DNA of 64,000 nucleotides from an uncultured Bacteroidota bacterium (GTDB lineage Bacteria; Bacteroidota; Bacteroidia; Chitinophagales; Saprospiraceae), in the NCBI GenBank assembly GCA_937872515.1, contig CALMSX010000028.1, positions 20,380-84,379 on the forward strand, read 5' to 3'. The position numbers and the translations under genes are program-made. A model generated the notes under the pieces. The model saw only the letters and a list, made by a program, of their open reading frames with translations. It searched no databases and had not been told where the DNA came from. Below, piece after piece: positions 53,114-60,789 of this stretch. The first letter of the stretch is position 1, and each line of letters opens with the position of its first letter.

Positions 53114-53144
53114 CAAAGGTATAGGAAGGGTTGACACTTGTCAA
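53114..53144 (-). promoter_or_regulatory. promoter of the FAD-oxidase operon with palindrome over the -33 box
   Basis: On the minus strand, TTG (53144-53142), a 20-nt spacer and TACCTTTG (53121-53114) form an exact Bacteroidetes promoter, 16 nt before the ATG. The -33 box lies inside a perfect palindrome TTGACA-CT-TGTCAA (plus strand 53131-53144), a likely repressor site. Confidence 0.7.
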
Positions 53145-53161
53145 GGGGAAAAAGCCGGGTG

Positions 53162-53206
53162 TAACAAAAGTTATACTTCTAGAATTAAAATAAACAGTTT
53201 ATTTTG
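53162..53206 (+). promoter_or_regulatory. TAACAAAAGTTA palindrome and -7-like box before the kinase cassette
   Basis: The inverted repeat TAAC-AAAA-GTTA (53162-53173) lies about 32 bp (centre to box start) before TATTTTG (53200-53206), a near match to TAnnTTTG. The first ATG of the cassette is at 53281. The same palindrome occurs before the lipoprotein at 60334 with nearly the same spacing. Confidence 0.45.
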
Positions 53207-53280
53207 TCAAATCAAATAACGTTGTAAATTGAATAACAAGGTTAAATCAACAACTTTTTTATAAACGAAAACAAAATATC

Positions 53281-53898
53281 ATGTACATTAGGTCAGTTAC
53301 TTTCATTCTTTCAATAATTTTCATTTGCAATTCATGCCGCAATAAATGCGACATTAAACAAAGTGCCAAGTGCATTATAACCAACGTGGATAGTTTAGAC
53401 TCTGAACTATTAAACCAACTTACAAATAAATTGATTGAAGAAAAAAAATCCCGGCAAGAAGAAGTTGTTTTAAATCAACAAACTTATAAAGAAACAATTT
53501 CACATCCTGTGGATGAAGAAAATGGAAGAAGAATGACAATGAATTTTGAGCATGCAAGTGGATGCTTAAGCGGATCCGATTGCAATGAAATGGTAAAATC
53601 AGTTTATTATTCCATGGATTCAATTATAAGGGTTTGGGATAAAATACCAGAAAGCATTACCCAAGGAAAGAAAAAAGGGTATCGGATGTACTTCGCCAAA
53701 TATGCTGATTCCGAATTTAATCCAACTATTGCAGGTAAAAATACTATTATTTTAAGAGCAACATTAGACAGCATTGACATTCCTTACCCTGAAAATCATG
53801 CATATCATGTTGCCTTCAATTTTGGAGAATTGTGCCCAAAAAATTGCCCACAAATGCACCAAGATAGATTTGGAAGGTATAAATTAGAAAAAAAATAA
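53281..53898 (+). CDS. AT-rich lipoprotein of unknown function
   Basis: A 205-residue protein with a lipoprotein-like signal MYIRSVTFILSIIFICNSC (likely lipidated Cys19). The mature part is hydrophilic with several cysteines (residues about 23, 31, 94, 100, 191, 195) and ends in a basic tail. No family recognised. The gene is clearly more AT-rich than the genome around it, like the next gene. It is the first gene of a cassette with a polytopic membrane protein (25 bp on) and a histidine kinase. Confidence 0.75.
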   Translation: MYIRSVTFILSIIFICNSCRNKCDIKQSAKCIITNVDSLDSELLNQLTNKLIEEKKSRQEEVVLNQQTYKETISHPVDEENGRRMTMNFEHASGCLSGSDCNEMVKSVYYSMDSIIRVWDKIPESITQGKKKGYRMYFAKYADSEFNPTIAGKNTIILRATLDSIDIPYPENHAYHVAFNFGELCPKNCPQMHQDRFGRYKLEKK

Positions 53899-53923
53899 AT
53901 GAATATTTTTTTTACTTAAGTAT

Positions 53924-54565
53924 ATGCAAATAGCTGAAATTTTAAATAGAATTGCTGCTTATGAATGGATTCTAATTTTCTCATTGATTATTTCAATAAT
54001 TAAAAAATTGAAAGGATGGTCAATATTTTTGAGTTGGGTAGTATTGTTCGAATTGATCATAACTTACTATTCTGCCGTATATCTTGGATCCAATATTTTC
54101 GTATATAACCTTTATGCTATCGTTTGTATAACCTTTTATATAACATATCTACTAAAACAAATTCCAGTAAAAAGGAAAATTCTGTTAATTACATTATCTT
54201 TATTTTGGATACTTATTTCATTAATAAGTTTATATATAAATAGAACAACAAATCATGTAAATGTGATTTCATATCACTTAGGAATGTCAATCGTGATTTA
54301 TATGATTATAACTTACTTGAAAAGCAAACTTACTTCAGATCAAAAATGGAACATTTATGCTGACTCTGTTAGTTATTTTTGCTTTGGTGTTTTGGTTTAT
54401 TATTCAAGTTCATTCCCTATAATTACAACTTCGAATATTTTGATAACAAATCCTCATGCGAGTGATGCTTTTTCAACACTTTTACTTATAGGAAATATAT
54501 TTTTATCATTGGGTTACTTAGGAACTGTTGTATGTACGAAGAAGGAAGTACTATATATTGGATAA
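53924..54565 (+). CDS. seven-helix membrane protein, probable sensor partner of the kinase
   Basis: A 213-residue AT-rich gene. About seven hydrophobic helices are visible (WILIFSLIISII; FLSWVVLFELIITYYSAVYL; YAIVCITFYITYLL; ILLITLSLFWILISLISLYI; LGMSIVIYMIITYL; YFCFGVLVYYSSSF; LLLIGNIFLSLGYLGTVVC). Its last 34 nt overlap the kinase gene, which implies coupled translation. I infer a membrane input module for the kinase. No named family is recognised. Confidence 0.78.
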   Translation: MQIAEILNRIAAYEWILIFSLIISIIKKLKGWSIFLSWVVLFELIITYYSAVYLGSNIFVYNLYAIVCITFYITYLLKQIPVKRKILLITLSLFWILISLISLYINRTTNHVNVISYHLGMSIVIYMIITYLKSKLTSDQKWNIYADSVSYFCFGVLVYYSSSFPIITTSNILITNPHASDAFSTLLLIGNIFLSLGYLGTVVCTKKEVLYIG

Positions 54566-55305
54566 TCATATCATCCTTTGTGATGCCTCTTTTTTTGTCA
54601 GCTTTAATGATATGGCTTGTTTTAGCTTACCAAAAAAAGAAACACCAGGCTGAGAATGCTGCCAAGGATGCCCAGTTGCGCGAACAGGCACTCATCATCG
54701 AAAAACAAAATGCCCTGGAAAACGAGCGCAATCGCATATCCGCTGAGATGCACGACGATCTGGGCTCGGGTCTGACCCGCATCCGTTACTTGTCAGACAA
54801 GGCCCTGGTCCATGCTTCTGAAACGGAAAAAGAAGAGATTACCAAAATATCTGCCTATGCCAATGACCTGGTGCGCAACATGGGAGAAATCATCTGGGCT
54901 ATGAACTCCCGGTTTGACAATGCAGAGAGTCTGGCCGCCTACATCAGAAGGTATGCGAGTGAATACCTGGAAGCCTATCAGATTCCTTTTGTTTTTAAAG
55001 ATAACACCTCCCAACCAAGTATATCTTTATCAGGAGAGAAAAGAAGGGTGCTGTTTCTAATCATCAAAGAATTGTTGCACAATGCCATCAAACACGCAAA
55101 TTGCAAGGCCATTCGAATCGAAATCTATTCTCAACCACAAACCAAAATTGTTTTCACCGAAGTCGGGGCCAAAGGCTTTGACCCATTGAAAATCAAAACC
55201 CAGGGTAATGGTTTATTTAACATGAGTAAACGAATCTCTGGTATCCATGGCACACTCAACCATGAACGCATAGAAAACGATATGGTAAGTACGATTGTTT
55301 GGTAA
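54532..55305 (+). CDS. sensor histidine kinase, NarX/DesK-type (HisKA_3)
   Basis: A 257-residue kinase: one membrane helix (about 10-33), a short coiled-coil, the phospho-acceptor box ERNRISAEMHDDLGSGLTRI with H74, and a HATPase_c domain with N-box E180-LLHN184. The usual DxGxG is E210-V-G-A-K-G215 here, a conservative but rare change, followed by GNGLFNMSKRI. Such kinases phosphorylate NarL/LuxR-type regulators; the nearest are at 62.3-63.9 kb. Codon use changes from AT-rich (first about 38 codons, as in the two genes upstream) to normal GC in the catalytic part. It starts inside the preceding gene. Confidence 0.88.
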   Translation: MYEEGSTIYWIIISSFVMPLFLSALMIWLVLAYQKKKHQAENAAKDAQLREQALIIEKQNALENERNRISAEMHDDLGSGLTRIRYLSDKALVHASETEKEEITKISAYANDLVRNMGEIIWAMNSRFDNAESLAAYIRRYASEYLEAYQIPFVFKDNTSQPSISLSGEKRRVLFLIIKELLHNAIKHANCKAIRIEIYSQPQTKIVFTEVGAKGFDPLKIKTQGNGLFNMSKRISGIHGTLNHERIENDMVSTIVW

Positions 55306-55587
55306 CTTACCGGTTTTGGATGTACCGATATACCGATTATCAATATAGTGATTTTAGATTTAATGTAGCTCGCCCCTACGACAGGATGCCAGGACAGGGG
55401 TAAAATTGGTGAATAACCAATTTATAGTATTTTAAGATCCTGATGCAACGATATTGGATGCGCCGATCGCCATTTGCTGGAAAGTAAAATTGAAAACCCT
55501 TCAATTTTATTATTAAGGATGGCTATAGGAAAACCATCGTTTATCGTGGTTTTACCTCACAATCTAAAAGTAAAAGTAAATTTAAAA
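55306..55587. other. convergent gap with stem-loops
   Basis: 282 bp between the kinase and a T9SS substrate, no gene. It holds an AAATTGGT/ACCAATTT hairpin (55403-55423) and a perfect 10-bp TAAAATTGAA/TTCAATTTTA hairpin (55485-55509), plus an imperfect AAAACCA/TGGTTTT hairpin near 55530-55555. These can serve as terminators for one or both strands. Confidence 0.5.
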
Positions 55588-57123
55588 TTATTGTTTTACA
55601 ATCTTGCAATTAAAAGACCTACCTCCTACCTCCATTTTTAAAATATATAAGCCCGCTTGGAGCTGTGAAACGTCAATTCCATGTTGGAGCTTATTGTTCT
55701 GATGTAATATAGTTTGACCTGAAGTATTTATAATGCTTATCCGACAGGAAGTGCACGCAATGGGAAATTCAATAAATAATTTTTCATTCACAGGATTTGG
55801 ATAAACCAACGGCTGCTCATCCCATATCACACTATCATCAGAATTGACCAATCTGCAGCCGCCTACCTTACACCCATCCTTGTCATACTTTAGCATGTAA
55901 GCTGTATTCCTCCAAATGCCTCCTTCATCGGGATTGGGTCCTGCATAATATCCGGTAATAAATACGCTGCCACTCGAAGAGACCGATACTCCTGATAAAT
56001 AACCTGCATAGCCATGGTACATACCGTCATGAAAAATGGTATCAATGGTGGTCCAAAGATGATTGTGCTCTTTGTCAAACTTGGTGATTGAAAATGCTTC
56101 TATCACCTGATAAAGAGGTAAATTTTCTTCAAATGGAAGAAGCTGGATCGTAGCTATATAGATATTGCCTTCACTGTCCTGCGCCGACTGATAAGGTTCT
56201 TCAACATCACCTCCATTGTATCTCTGATCGGCATTGATACCAAAATAGTCTTTTCTTACCACTTTAAAACTATCATTAAATACAACCAATGCCGGGAGCA
56301 AGGCCGTTTGATTTTCATTTGACATAATGCCCACACCGATAGGGGAGTTGAAATGACTGCTATAATATATTGAATAGGGTTTAACAATATTTTTTGTTTG
56401 ACCTAGTACTTTATCTATTCTAAGTACATTTCCTGTTTTGTGGTCAATGTGAAAAAATACAATATCACTATATCCCTGGCTCCTGTAGCTTCCATACAAA
56501 ACAACCTCATTTTCGTTAATTGTTGAATAATATAACGTACTGCCGGAAAACCAAAAATCCTTTTCACCATAATATTTTAGGAAAATTTTATTTCCATCCC
56601 TATCAATCTTTAAAATAAAAGATTTCACAGTCTCTGAAGAATATTGTACCTGGCCCGAAATCAAATAACCATCGGAAACCTTAAGAACACCAAAATAGAT
56701 ATAATTCTCGTTAACCTTCGCAATCTCAAAGGATGTTTTTTTTCGTATCTCTCCAGCATTGTTAAAAAAGTATATTTGCAACTCTCTTCGATGACTTTCA
56801 TCAATTATTGCTATATTTTTACCAATACTATCACTTATAAGTAATTTTGAATTATATCCTCCCCATGATAGTAATTGAAAGGAGTCCTTTTCGTATTTAT
56901 GCTCATTGATTATTATCCCATTTGTATCAATGGCTATGGCACTAAACTGCCAACCATTTACAAAATCAGTGGTGGAACCCAAAACAAGTAGCGTATCATT
57001 ATTGATGGCACTGCCCAAAAAGGAATTACTTGTTCCCAAATTGAATTTTTTATTAAAGCCAATCTGGCTATACAAAACAAAGCAAGTAATAACCAATAAA
57101 ACCGTAACAATTATTCCTCTCAT
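55588..57123 (-). CDS. secreted beta-propeller-like protein with T9SS type A sorting domain (paralogue 1)
   Basis: A 511-residue protein from the ATG at 57123 (MRGIIVTVLLVITCFVLYSQ), chosen because the paralogue at 58728 starts the same way. The signal peptide is followed by repeated beta-blade-like segments (VLKVSDGYLISGQVQYSSET, KIFLKYYGEKDFWFSGSTLY, GNIYIATIQLLPFEENLPLY), and a C-terminal T9SS type A sorting domain beginning YPNPVNEKLFIEFP. The central part is nearly identical in DNA to the next gene, but the sorting domain differs. It should be exported and attached to the surface. Function unknown. Confidence 0.85.
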   Translation of the reverse strand: MRGIIVTVLLVITCFVLYSQIGFNKKFNLGTSNSFLGSAINNDTLLVLGSTTDFVNGWQFSAIAIDTNGIIINEHKYEKDSFQLLSWGGYNSKLLISDSIGKNIAIIDESHRRELQIYFFNNAGEIRKKTSFEIAKVNENYIYFGVLKVSDGYLISGQVQYSSETVKSFILKIDRDGNKIFLKYYGEKDFWFSGSTLYYSTINENEVVLYGSYRSQGYSDIVFFHIDHKTGNVLRIDKVLGQTKNIVKPYSIYYSSHFNSPIGVGIMSNENQTALLPALVVFNDSFKVVRKDYFGINADQRYNGGDVEEPYQSAQDSEGNIYIATIQLLPFEENLPLYQVIEAFSITKFDKEHNHLWTTIDTIFHDGMYHGYAGYLSGVSVSSSGSVFITGYYAGPNPDEGGIWRNTAYMLKYDKDGCKVGGCRLVNSDDSVIWDEQPLVYPNPVNEKLFIEFPIACTSCRISIINTSGQTILHQNNKLQHGIDVSQLQAGLYILKMEVGGRSFNCKIVKQ

Positions 57124-57146
57124 GGCATTTGATATTGTATTCAATA

Positions 57147-57181
57147 AAAAAATTTGCGGGTTACCTAAGGCAACCTCAAAT
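57147..57181 (-). terminator. possible terminator of paralogue 2
   Basis: An imperfect hairpin (GGGTTACC at 57161-57168 region and GGCAACCTC at 57170-57178) is followed on the minus strand by T7 (57153-57147). A closely related sequence with perfect pairing stands after the next gene copy (58760-58786). Confidence 0.45.
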
Positions 57182-57189
57182 GTAATTTT

Positions 57190-58728
57190 CTAATCCACTT
57201 TAATTAATTTTTTCTGAATTCTCGATTTTCCATCATTAAACTGTATGATGTAAACTCCATTAGTCCACCTGCTTATATCAAGAGTAGTAGAATTTGCCAG
57301 TATTTTAGAAAAGACATTAAATCCACTCACATTGGTAATATCAACCTTAACTTCATTTACCCTTGGTGGGATGTAAATCGAGATAGAATGATTGGCTGGA
57401 TTTGGATATACCAACGGCTGCTCATCCCATATCACCCTATCATCTGAATTGACCAATCTGCAGCCGCCTACCTTACACCCATCCTTGTCATACTTTAGCA
57501 TGTAAGCTGTATTCCTCCAAATGCCTCCTTCATCGGGATTGGGTCCTGCATAATGACCTGTAATAAATACGCTGCCACTCGAAGAGACCGATACCCCTGA
57601 TAGGTAACCCGCATAGCCATGGTACAAACCGTCATGAAAAACGGTATCAATGGTGGTCCACAGATGGTTGTGCTCTTTGTCAAACTTGGTAATAGAAAAT
57701 GCTTCTATCACCTGATATAAGGGCAAATTTTCTTCAAATGGCAGAAATTGAATCGTTGCTATATAGATATTGCCTTCACTGTCCTGTGCCGACTGATAAG
57801 GTTCTTCTACATCACCTCCATTGTATCTCTGATCTGCATTGATACCAAAATAGTCTTTTCTAACTACTTTAAAACTATCATTAAATACAACCAATGCCGG
57901 GAGCAAGGCCGTTTGATTTTCATTTGACATGATGCCCACACCGATAGGAGAGTTGAAATGACTGCTATAATATATTGAATAGGGTCCAAAAGAATTTACA
58001 GTTTGGCCTGGCGTTATATCTATTCTGAGGATATTTCCGGTTTTGTGATCTATATGAAAAAAAGATTTATGCCCATAACCGTGACTAATATAGCTACCGT
58101 ACAATATCACTTCATTATCATTAATTGGTGATTGGTACAAAGTACTACCTAAAAACCAAAAGTCTTTTTCTCCATAATATTTTAAGAAAATTTTATTTCC
58201 ATTTCTATCAATCTTTAAAATAAAAGATTTCACAGTCTCTGAAGAATATTGTACCTGACCTGAAATCAAATATCCATCTGAGACTTTTAGGACTCCAAAT
58301 AATCTCTTACTTTCTTTAGATGAGGCTACCTTATATTTTCCACTTTTCAAGATAGTGCCTAAATTTGTAACAAAATGTACATCAATTTCATCATTCTGGG
58401 AATCACTAACTGCCAAAATATTGGTATTACCATCATTTCTAATAACTAGTTTTGAGTTTTCCGCACTCCATGAAATTTGTTGAAATGAATCTCTTTCGTG
58501 ATCGTAAATACTAATTATAAGTCCATTGGTATCAATGACTATGGCACTAAACTGCCATCCTTTTACAAAATCAGTGCTAGCACCTAAAACCATGAGCGTA
58601 TCATCCTTGATTACACTTCCCATAAAAGCATTACTATTGTTCAGATTGAATTTTTTATTGAATCCAACCTGGCTATGTAATGCAAAGCATGTAATAGTCA
58701 ATATGAGTGCAGCAACAATTCCTTTCAT
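57190..58728 (-). CDS. secreted beta-propeller-like protein with T9SS type A sorting domain (paralogue 2)
   Basis: A 512-residue paralogue of the 55588 gene, with the signal peptide MKGIVAALILTITCFALHSQ. The middle (roughly 57400-58000) is almost the same DNA as 55800-56400, whereas the N-terminal region (about residues 75-150) and the sorting domain (YPNPANHSISIYIPPRVNEV...) differ. The final 22 residues, GVYIIQ to KKLIKVD, are shared with the remnant at 58796. Tandem duplication with exchange of the C-terminal cassette is the simplest reading. Surface-exported; function unknown. Confidence 0.85.
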   Translation of the reverse strand: MKGIVAALILTITCFALHSQVGFNKKFNLNNSNAFMGSVIKDDTLMVLGASTDFVKGWQFSAIVIDTNGLIISIYDHERDSFQQISWSAENSKLVIRNDGNTNILAVSDSQNDEIDVHFVTNLGTILKSGKYKVASSKESKRLFGVLKVSDGYLISGQVQYSSETVKSFILKIDRNGNKIFLKYYGEKDFWFLGSTLYQSPINDNEVILYGSYISHGYGHKSFFHIDHKTGNILRIDITPGQTVNSFGPYSIYYSSHFNSPIGVGIMSNENQTALLPALVVFNDSFKVVRKDYFGINADQRYNGGDVEEPYQSAQDSEGNIYIATIQFLPFEENLPLYQVIEAFSITKFDKEHNHLWTTIDTVFHDGLYHGYAGYLSGVSVSSSGSVFITGHYAGPNPDEGGIWRNTAYMLKYDKDGCKVGGCRLVNSDDRVIWDEQPLVYPNPANHSISIYIPPRVNEVKVDITNVSGFNVFSKILANSTTLDISRWTNGVYIIQFNDGKSRIQKKLIKVD

Positions 58729-58754
58729 GGCTTATATTATTTTCATTCAATTTT

Positions 58755-58786
58755 AAAAATTGGAGGTTACCACAGGCAACCTCCAA
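58755..58786 (-). terminator. terminator of the metalloprotease remnant
   Basis: TTGGAGGTT (58760-58768) and AACCTCCAA (58778-58786) form a perfect 9-bp stem; on the minus strand it is followed by T5. It ends 10 nt past the stop at 58796. Confidence 0.8.
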
Positions 58787-58795
58787 TGTAATTAT

Positions 58796-59369
58796 CTAAT
58801 CCACTTTAATTAATTTTTTCTGAATCCTGGATTTACCATCATTAAATTGTATAATGTAAACCCCAATGGTACTTGCTTCCTGTGCTAATACATCGCTGTA
58901 ATTGGATTGTAAAATGTTATAAATATTATCTGCCTGACTCCAATTTTGTCTGTCAACATATTCCTTCAACAACCAAACATATTTAGAAATATTACTTTCT
59001 GTATTGAGAACGATAGACTCCAGTTTTTCAAAATTTGTGCATCTGCCCTCAAGGTCGATTTTTGCCAGGACAAAATTAAAAGTAACAGACGTTACATTTT
59101 TATTGTTAAAATCGGCATTCAATTTAGCCAATGCATCATGGATTAAATCTTCCGGATAAGAGGTTGGATTTGCCAATGGTGTAAATACATGCCAAACAAC
59201 AGGAATCGTATACACTGTTTTGTTACTTACTAAAGTGGAGCTTGTATTAAAATTTAAGCTTTCAATTGGGGAATTCTTGTCCAAAACAAAGTATATCATT
59301 GTCAAAACACAGGAAACCGTTAATAATATTTTGACCCCCACCAAATAAATAAAAATTAGATTTTTTCAT
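58796..59369 (-). pseudogene. remnant of M43-type metalloprotease fused to a T9SS tail
   Basis: The N-terminal part resembles secreted M43 (pappalysin) proteases: TIPVVWHVF, DALAKLNADFNNKN and FNFVLAKIDLEGRCTN, but the HEXXH zinc motif and the rest of the domain are missing. The protein then passes through a helical part (NISKYVWLLKEYVDRQNWSQ) and ends in the same 22-residue tail as paralogue 2, without the rest of a sorting domain. The open frame begins at a TTG (59344); an ATG at 59369 (MKKSNFYLFG) joins it only if the C5 run 59335-59339 has one base less. It looks like a deletion derivative. Confidence 0.7.
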
Positions 59370-59778
59370 TATTGAAAATTTTAATAGATTATTTCATAAC
59401 GACACATCTTCAAGTGGAGTATCTTTCACGACTCATTGGGTGTAAATAGATTGGGCTAATACTAGAAATGAAAAGGTGGTATATCCATAGTCATTGAGTT
59501 AAAGTTAGAGAATAAAATAGCAATCCAGTACAACAAATATATATTGTAATTTTGAAATTATAATAAAATTTTACTATAAATTATCAATTTACTGTCTTTT
59601 TCAGTAGAAATGGTGGTATCTACTGAGTAATACAAACTTTGAAAAAATGCATTCTTTTCCCTATATTAAAAAAATTGTTGTCAAATCTAATTCAAAACCA
59701 AAATGCAACAATCTAAAGCAGGCTGGTAAAATTGCTCCTAACAAACCTATGGCTTATATGGATTATTTTAATTGGCTA
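59370..59778. other. AT-rich gap without recognisable gene
   Basis: About 400 bp of AT-rich DNA upstream of the minus-strand T9SS genes. No gene of convincing composition, RNA or terminator was seen; it may contain the promoter of the remnant, but no TAnnTTTG box is clear on the minus strand. Confidence 0.5.
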
Positions 59779-60179
59779 AGCCAAAACCGTTCAGTTATCC
59801 TAAGCGCAGCTGTATTGAACTAAGCGAAGCGTATTGTAAGACATGTAACGAACTGGTTTAGTCGTTGCCACGCGGTTAGCGCGTGGTGCCTTCACTAAAT
59901 TGATCTGCCAATCAATTTTTTTGGCATAGCCAAAACCGTTCAGTTATCCAAAGGCGCAGCCATATTGAACTAAGCGAAGCGCATTGAACTGAGGCACAGC
60001 CGTATTGCAAGTCATGTAACGAACTGGTTTAGTCGTTGCCACGCGGTTAGCGCGTGGTGCCTTCACTAAATTGATCTGCCAATCAATTTTTTTGGCATAG
60101 CCAAAACCGTTCAGTTATCCTAAGGCGCAGCCGTATTGAACCAAGCGAAGCGCATTGCCCTAAGAGCGCAGCTCGTATT
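59779..60179. repeat. 171-bp-spaced direct repeat with CCACGCG hairpin
   Basis: A 108-bp sequence is repeated identically at 59842-59949 and 60013-60120, and its last 22 bp also occur at 59779-59800. Each copy holds the hairpin CCACGCG-GTTAG-CGCGTGG and a second one, TTGAT-CTGCCA-ATCAA. Spacers consist of degenerate words such as AAGCGAAGCGCATTG and GCGCAGCCGTATTG. It resembles REP/BIME-like intergenic repeats; no transposase or terminal repeat is present. Confidence 0.8.
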
Positions 60180-60207
60180 GCCCATAACCCAAATTCCAAA
60201 TCTGTTA

Positions 60208-60253
60208 TATAACAAAAGTTATATTTCCACCTTCCTCACGCCTCTTACCTTTG
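60208..60253 (+). promoter_or_regulatory. promoter with TATAACAAAAGTTATA palindrome before the 60334 lipoprotein
   Basis: The perfect inverted repeat TATAAC-AAAA-GTTATA (60208-60223) abuts a weak -33 element TTTC (60224-60227); after 18 nt comes an exact -7 box TACCTTTG (60246-60253). The leader to the ATG at 60334 is about 75-80 nt. Its position suits an activator site. Confidence 0.55.
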
Positions 60254-60333
60254 ATGCATTCCTCGTTGAGAAAAATGAATTATTACACTCTCACATTGCA
60301 TCAAATTTTCTAACAACTCAAATCACAATTATT

Positions 60334-60789
60334 ATGCGTACTTTATTTTTGGCATGCTTTGCGCTTGCCCTGCTTACCTTTTGCTCTTGCGAAAAAGACG
60401 AATTGAATGTAGTACAAACCAATGCCCCGACAGCCTCCAACAGAAGTTCGGGAGAGTTGTCACTGATCGTGGCCTATGGGGACAATCAGGTGGACACCAT
60501 TGTAGTTGATTCTTTTATCGCTGTGGTGTATGGACTCAACCACATGTCGGTGCAGGCATGGGAAGATGGCAATTCTGCCGGATCCTACCTGGCTACAAGT
60601 GTTTTGGCCAGTCACAGCAGCAGCGATTTGGATCTGCAGACCAATCCGGGTAGAGGAGGAAACAGTTATACCGGAAAAAGCAGTGCCCAACTCGTCATGA
60701 GTCAGGGTGTTATTTCAGCCACCATTCAGGGAGGCAATATCACAACTACCTGCACATCCATCATTGGAGAAGAAACGGAAGGAATCTAG
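60334..60789 (+). CDS. small lipoprotein, unknown
   Basis: A 151-residue protein from the ATG at 60334 (MRTLFLACFALALLTFCSC), with a lipoprotein-type signal and candidate lipid cysteines 17 and 19. A longer in-frame start inside the repeats upstream is not credible because it lies before the promoter. The mature part is Ser/Gly/Thr-rich with a beta-like pattern (ELSLIVAYGDNQVDTIVVDS). No family recognised. Its stop overlaps the stop of the opposite gene in the palindrome CTAG (60786-60789). Confidence 0.75.
   Translation: MRTLFLACFALALLTFCSCEKDELNVVQTNAPTASNRSSGELSLIVAYGDNQVDTIVVDSFIAVVYGLNHMSVQAWEDGNSAGSYLATSVLASHSSSDLDLQTNPGRGGNSYTGKSSAQLVMSQGVISATIQGGNITTTCTSIIGEETEGI

Noticed and set aside
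53281..55305. Sensor cassette as an anti-phage defence system
   Set aside because: Lipoprotein, membrane protein and HisKA_3 kinase without a nuclease, toxin or nucleotide-signalling domain; two-component signalling is the simpler reading.
59842..60120. Possible CRISPR or transposon ends
   Set aside because: Two 108-bp copies with one low-complexity spacer and no transposase or terminal inverted repeats; a REP-like repeat fits better.
60136..60333. Longer start of the 60334 lipoprotein gene
   Set aside because: The extra 66 residues come from repeat and promoter DNA and would bury the lipoprotein signal peptide.
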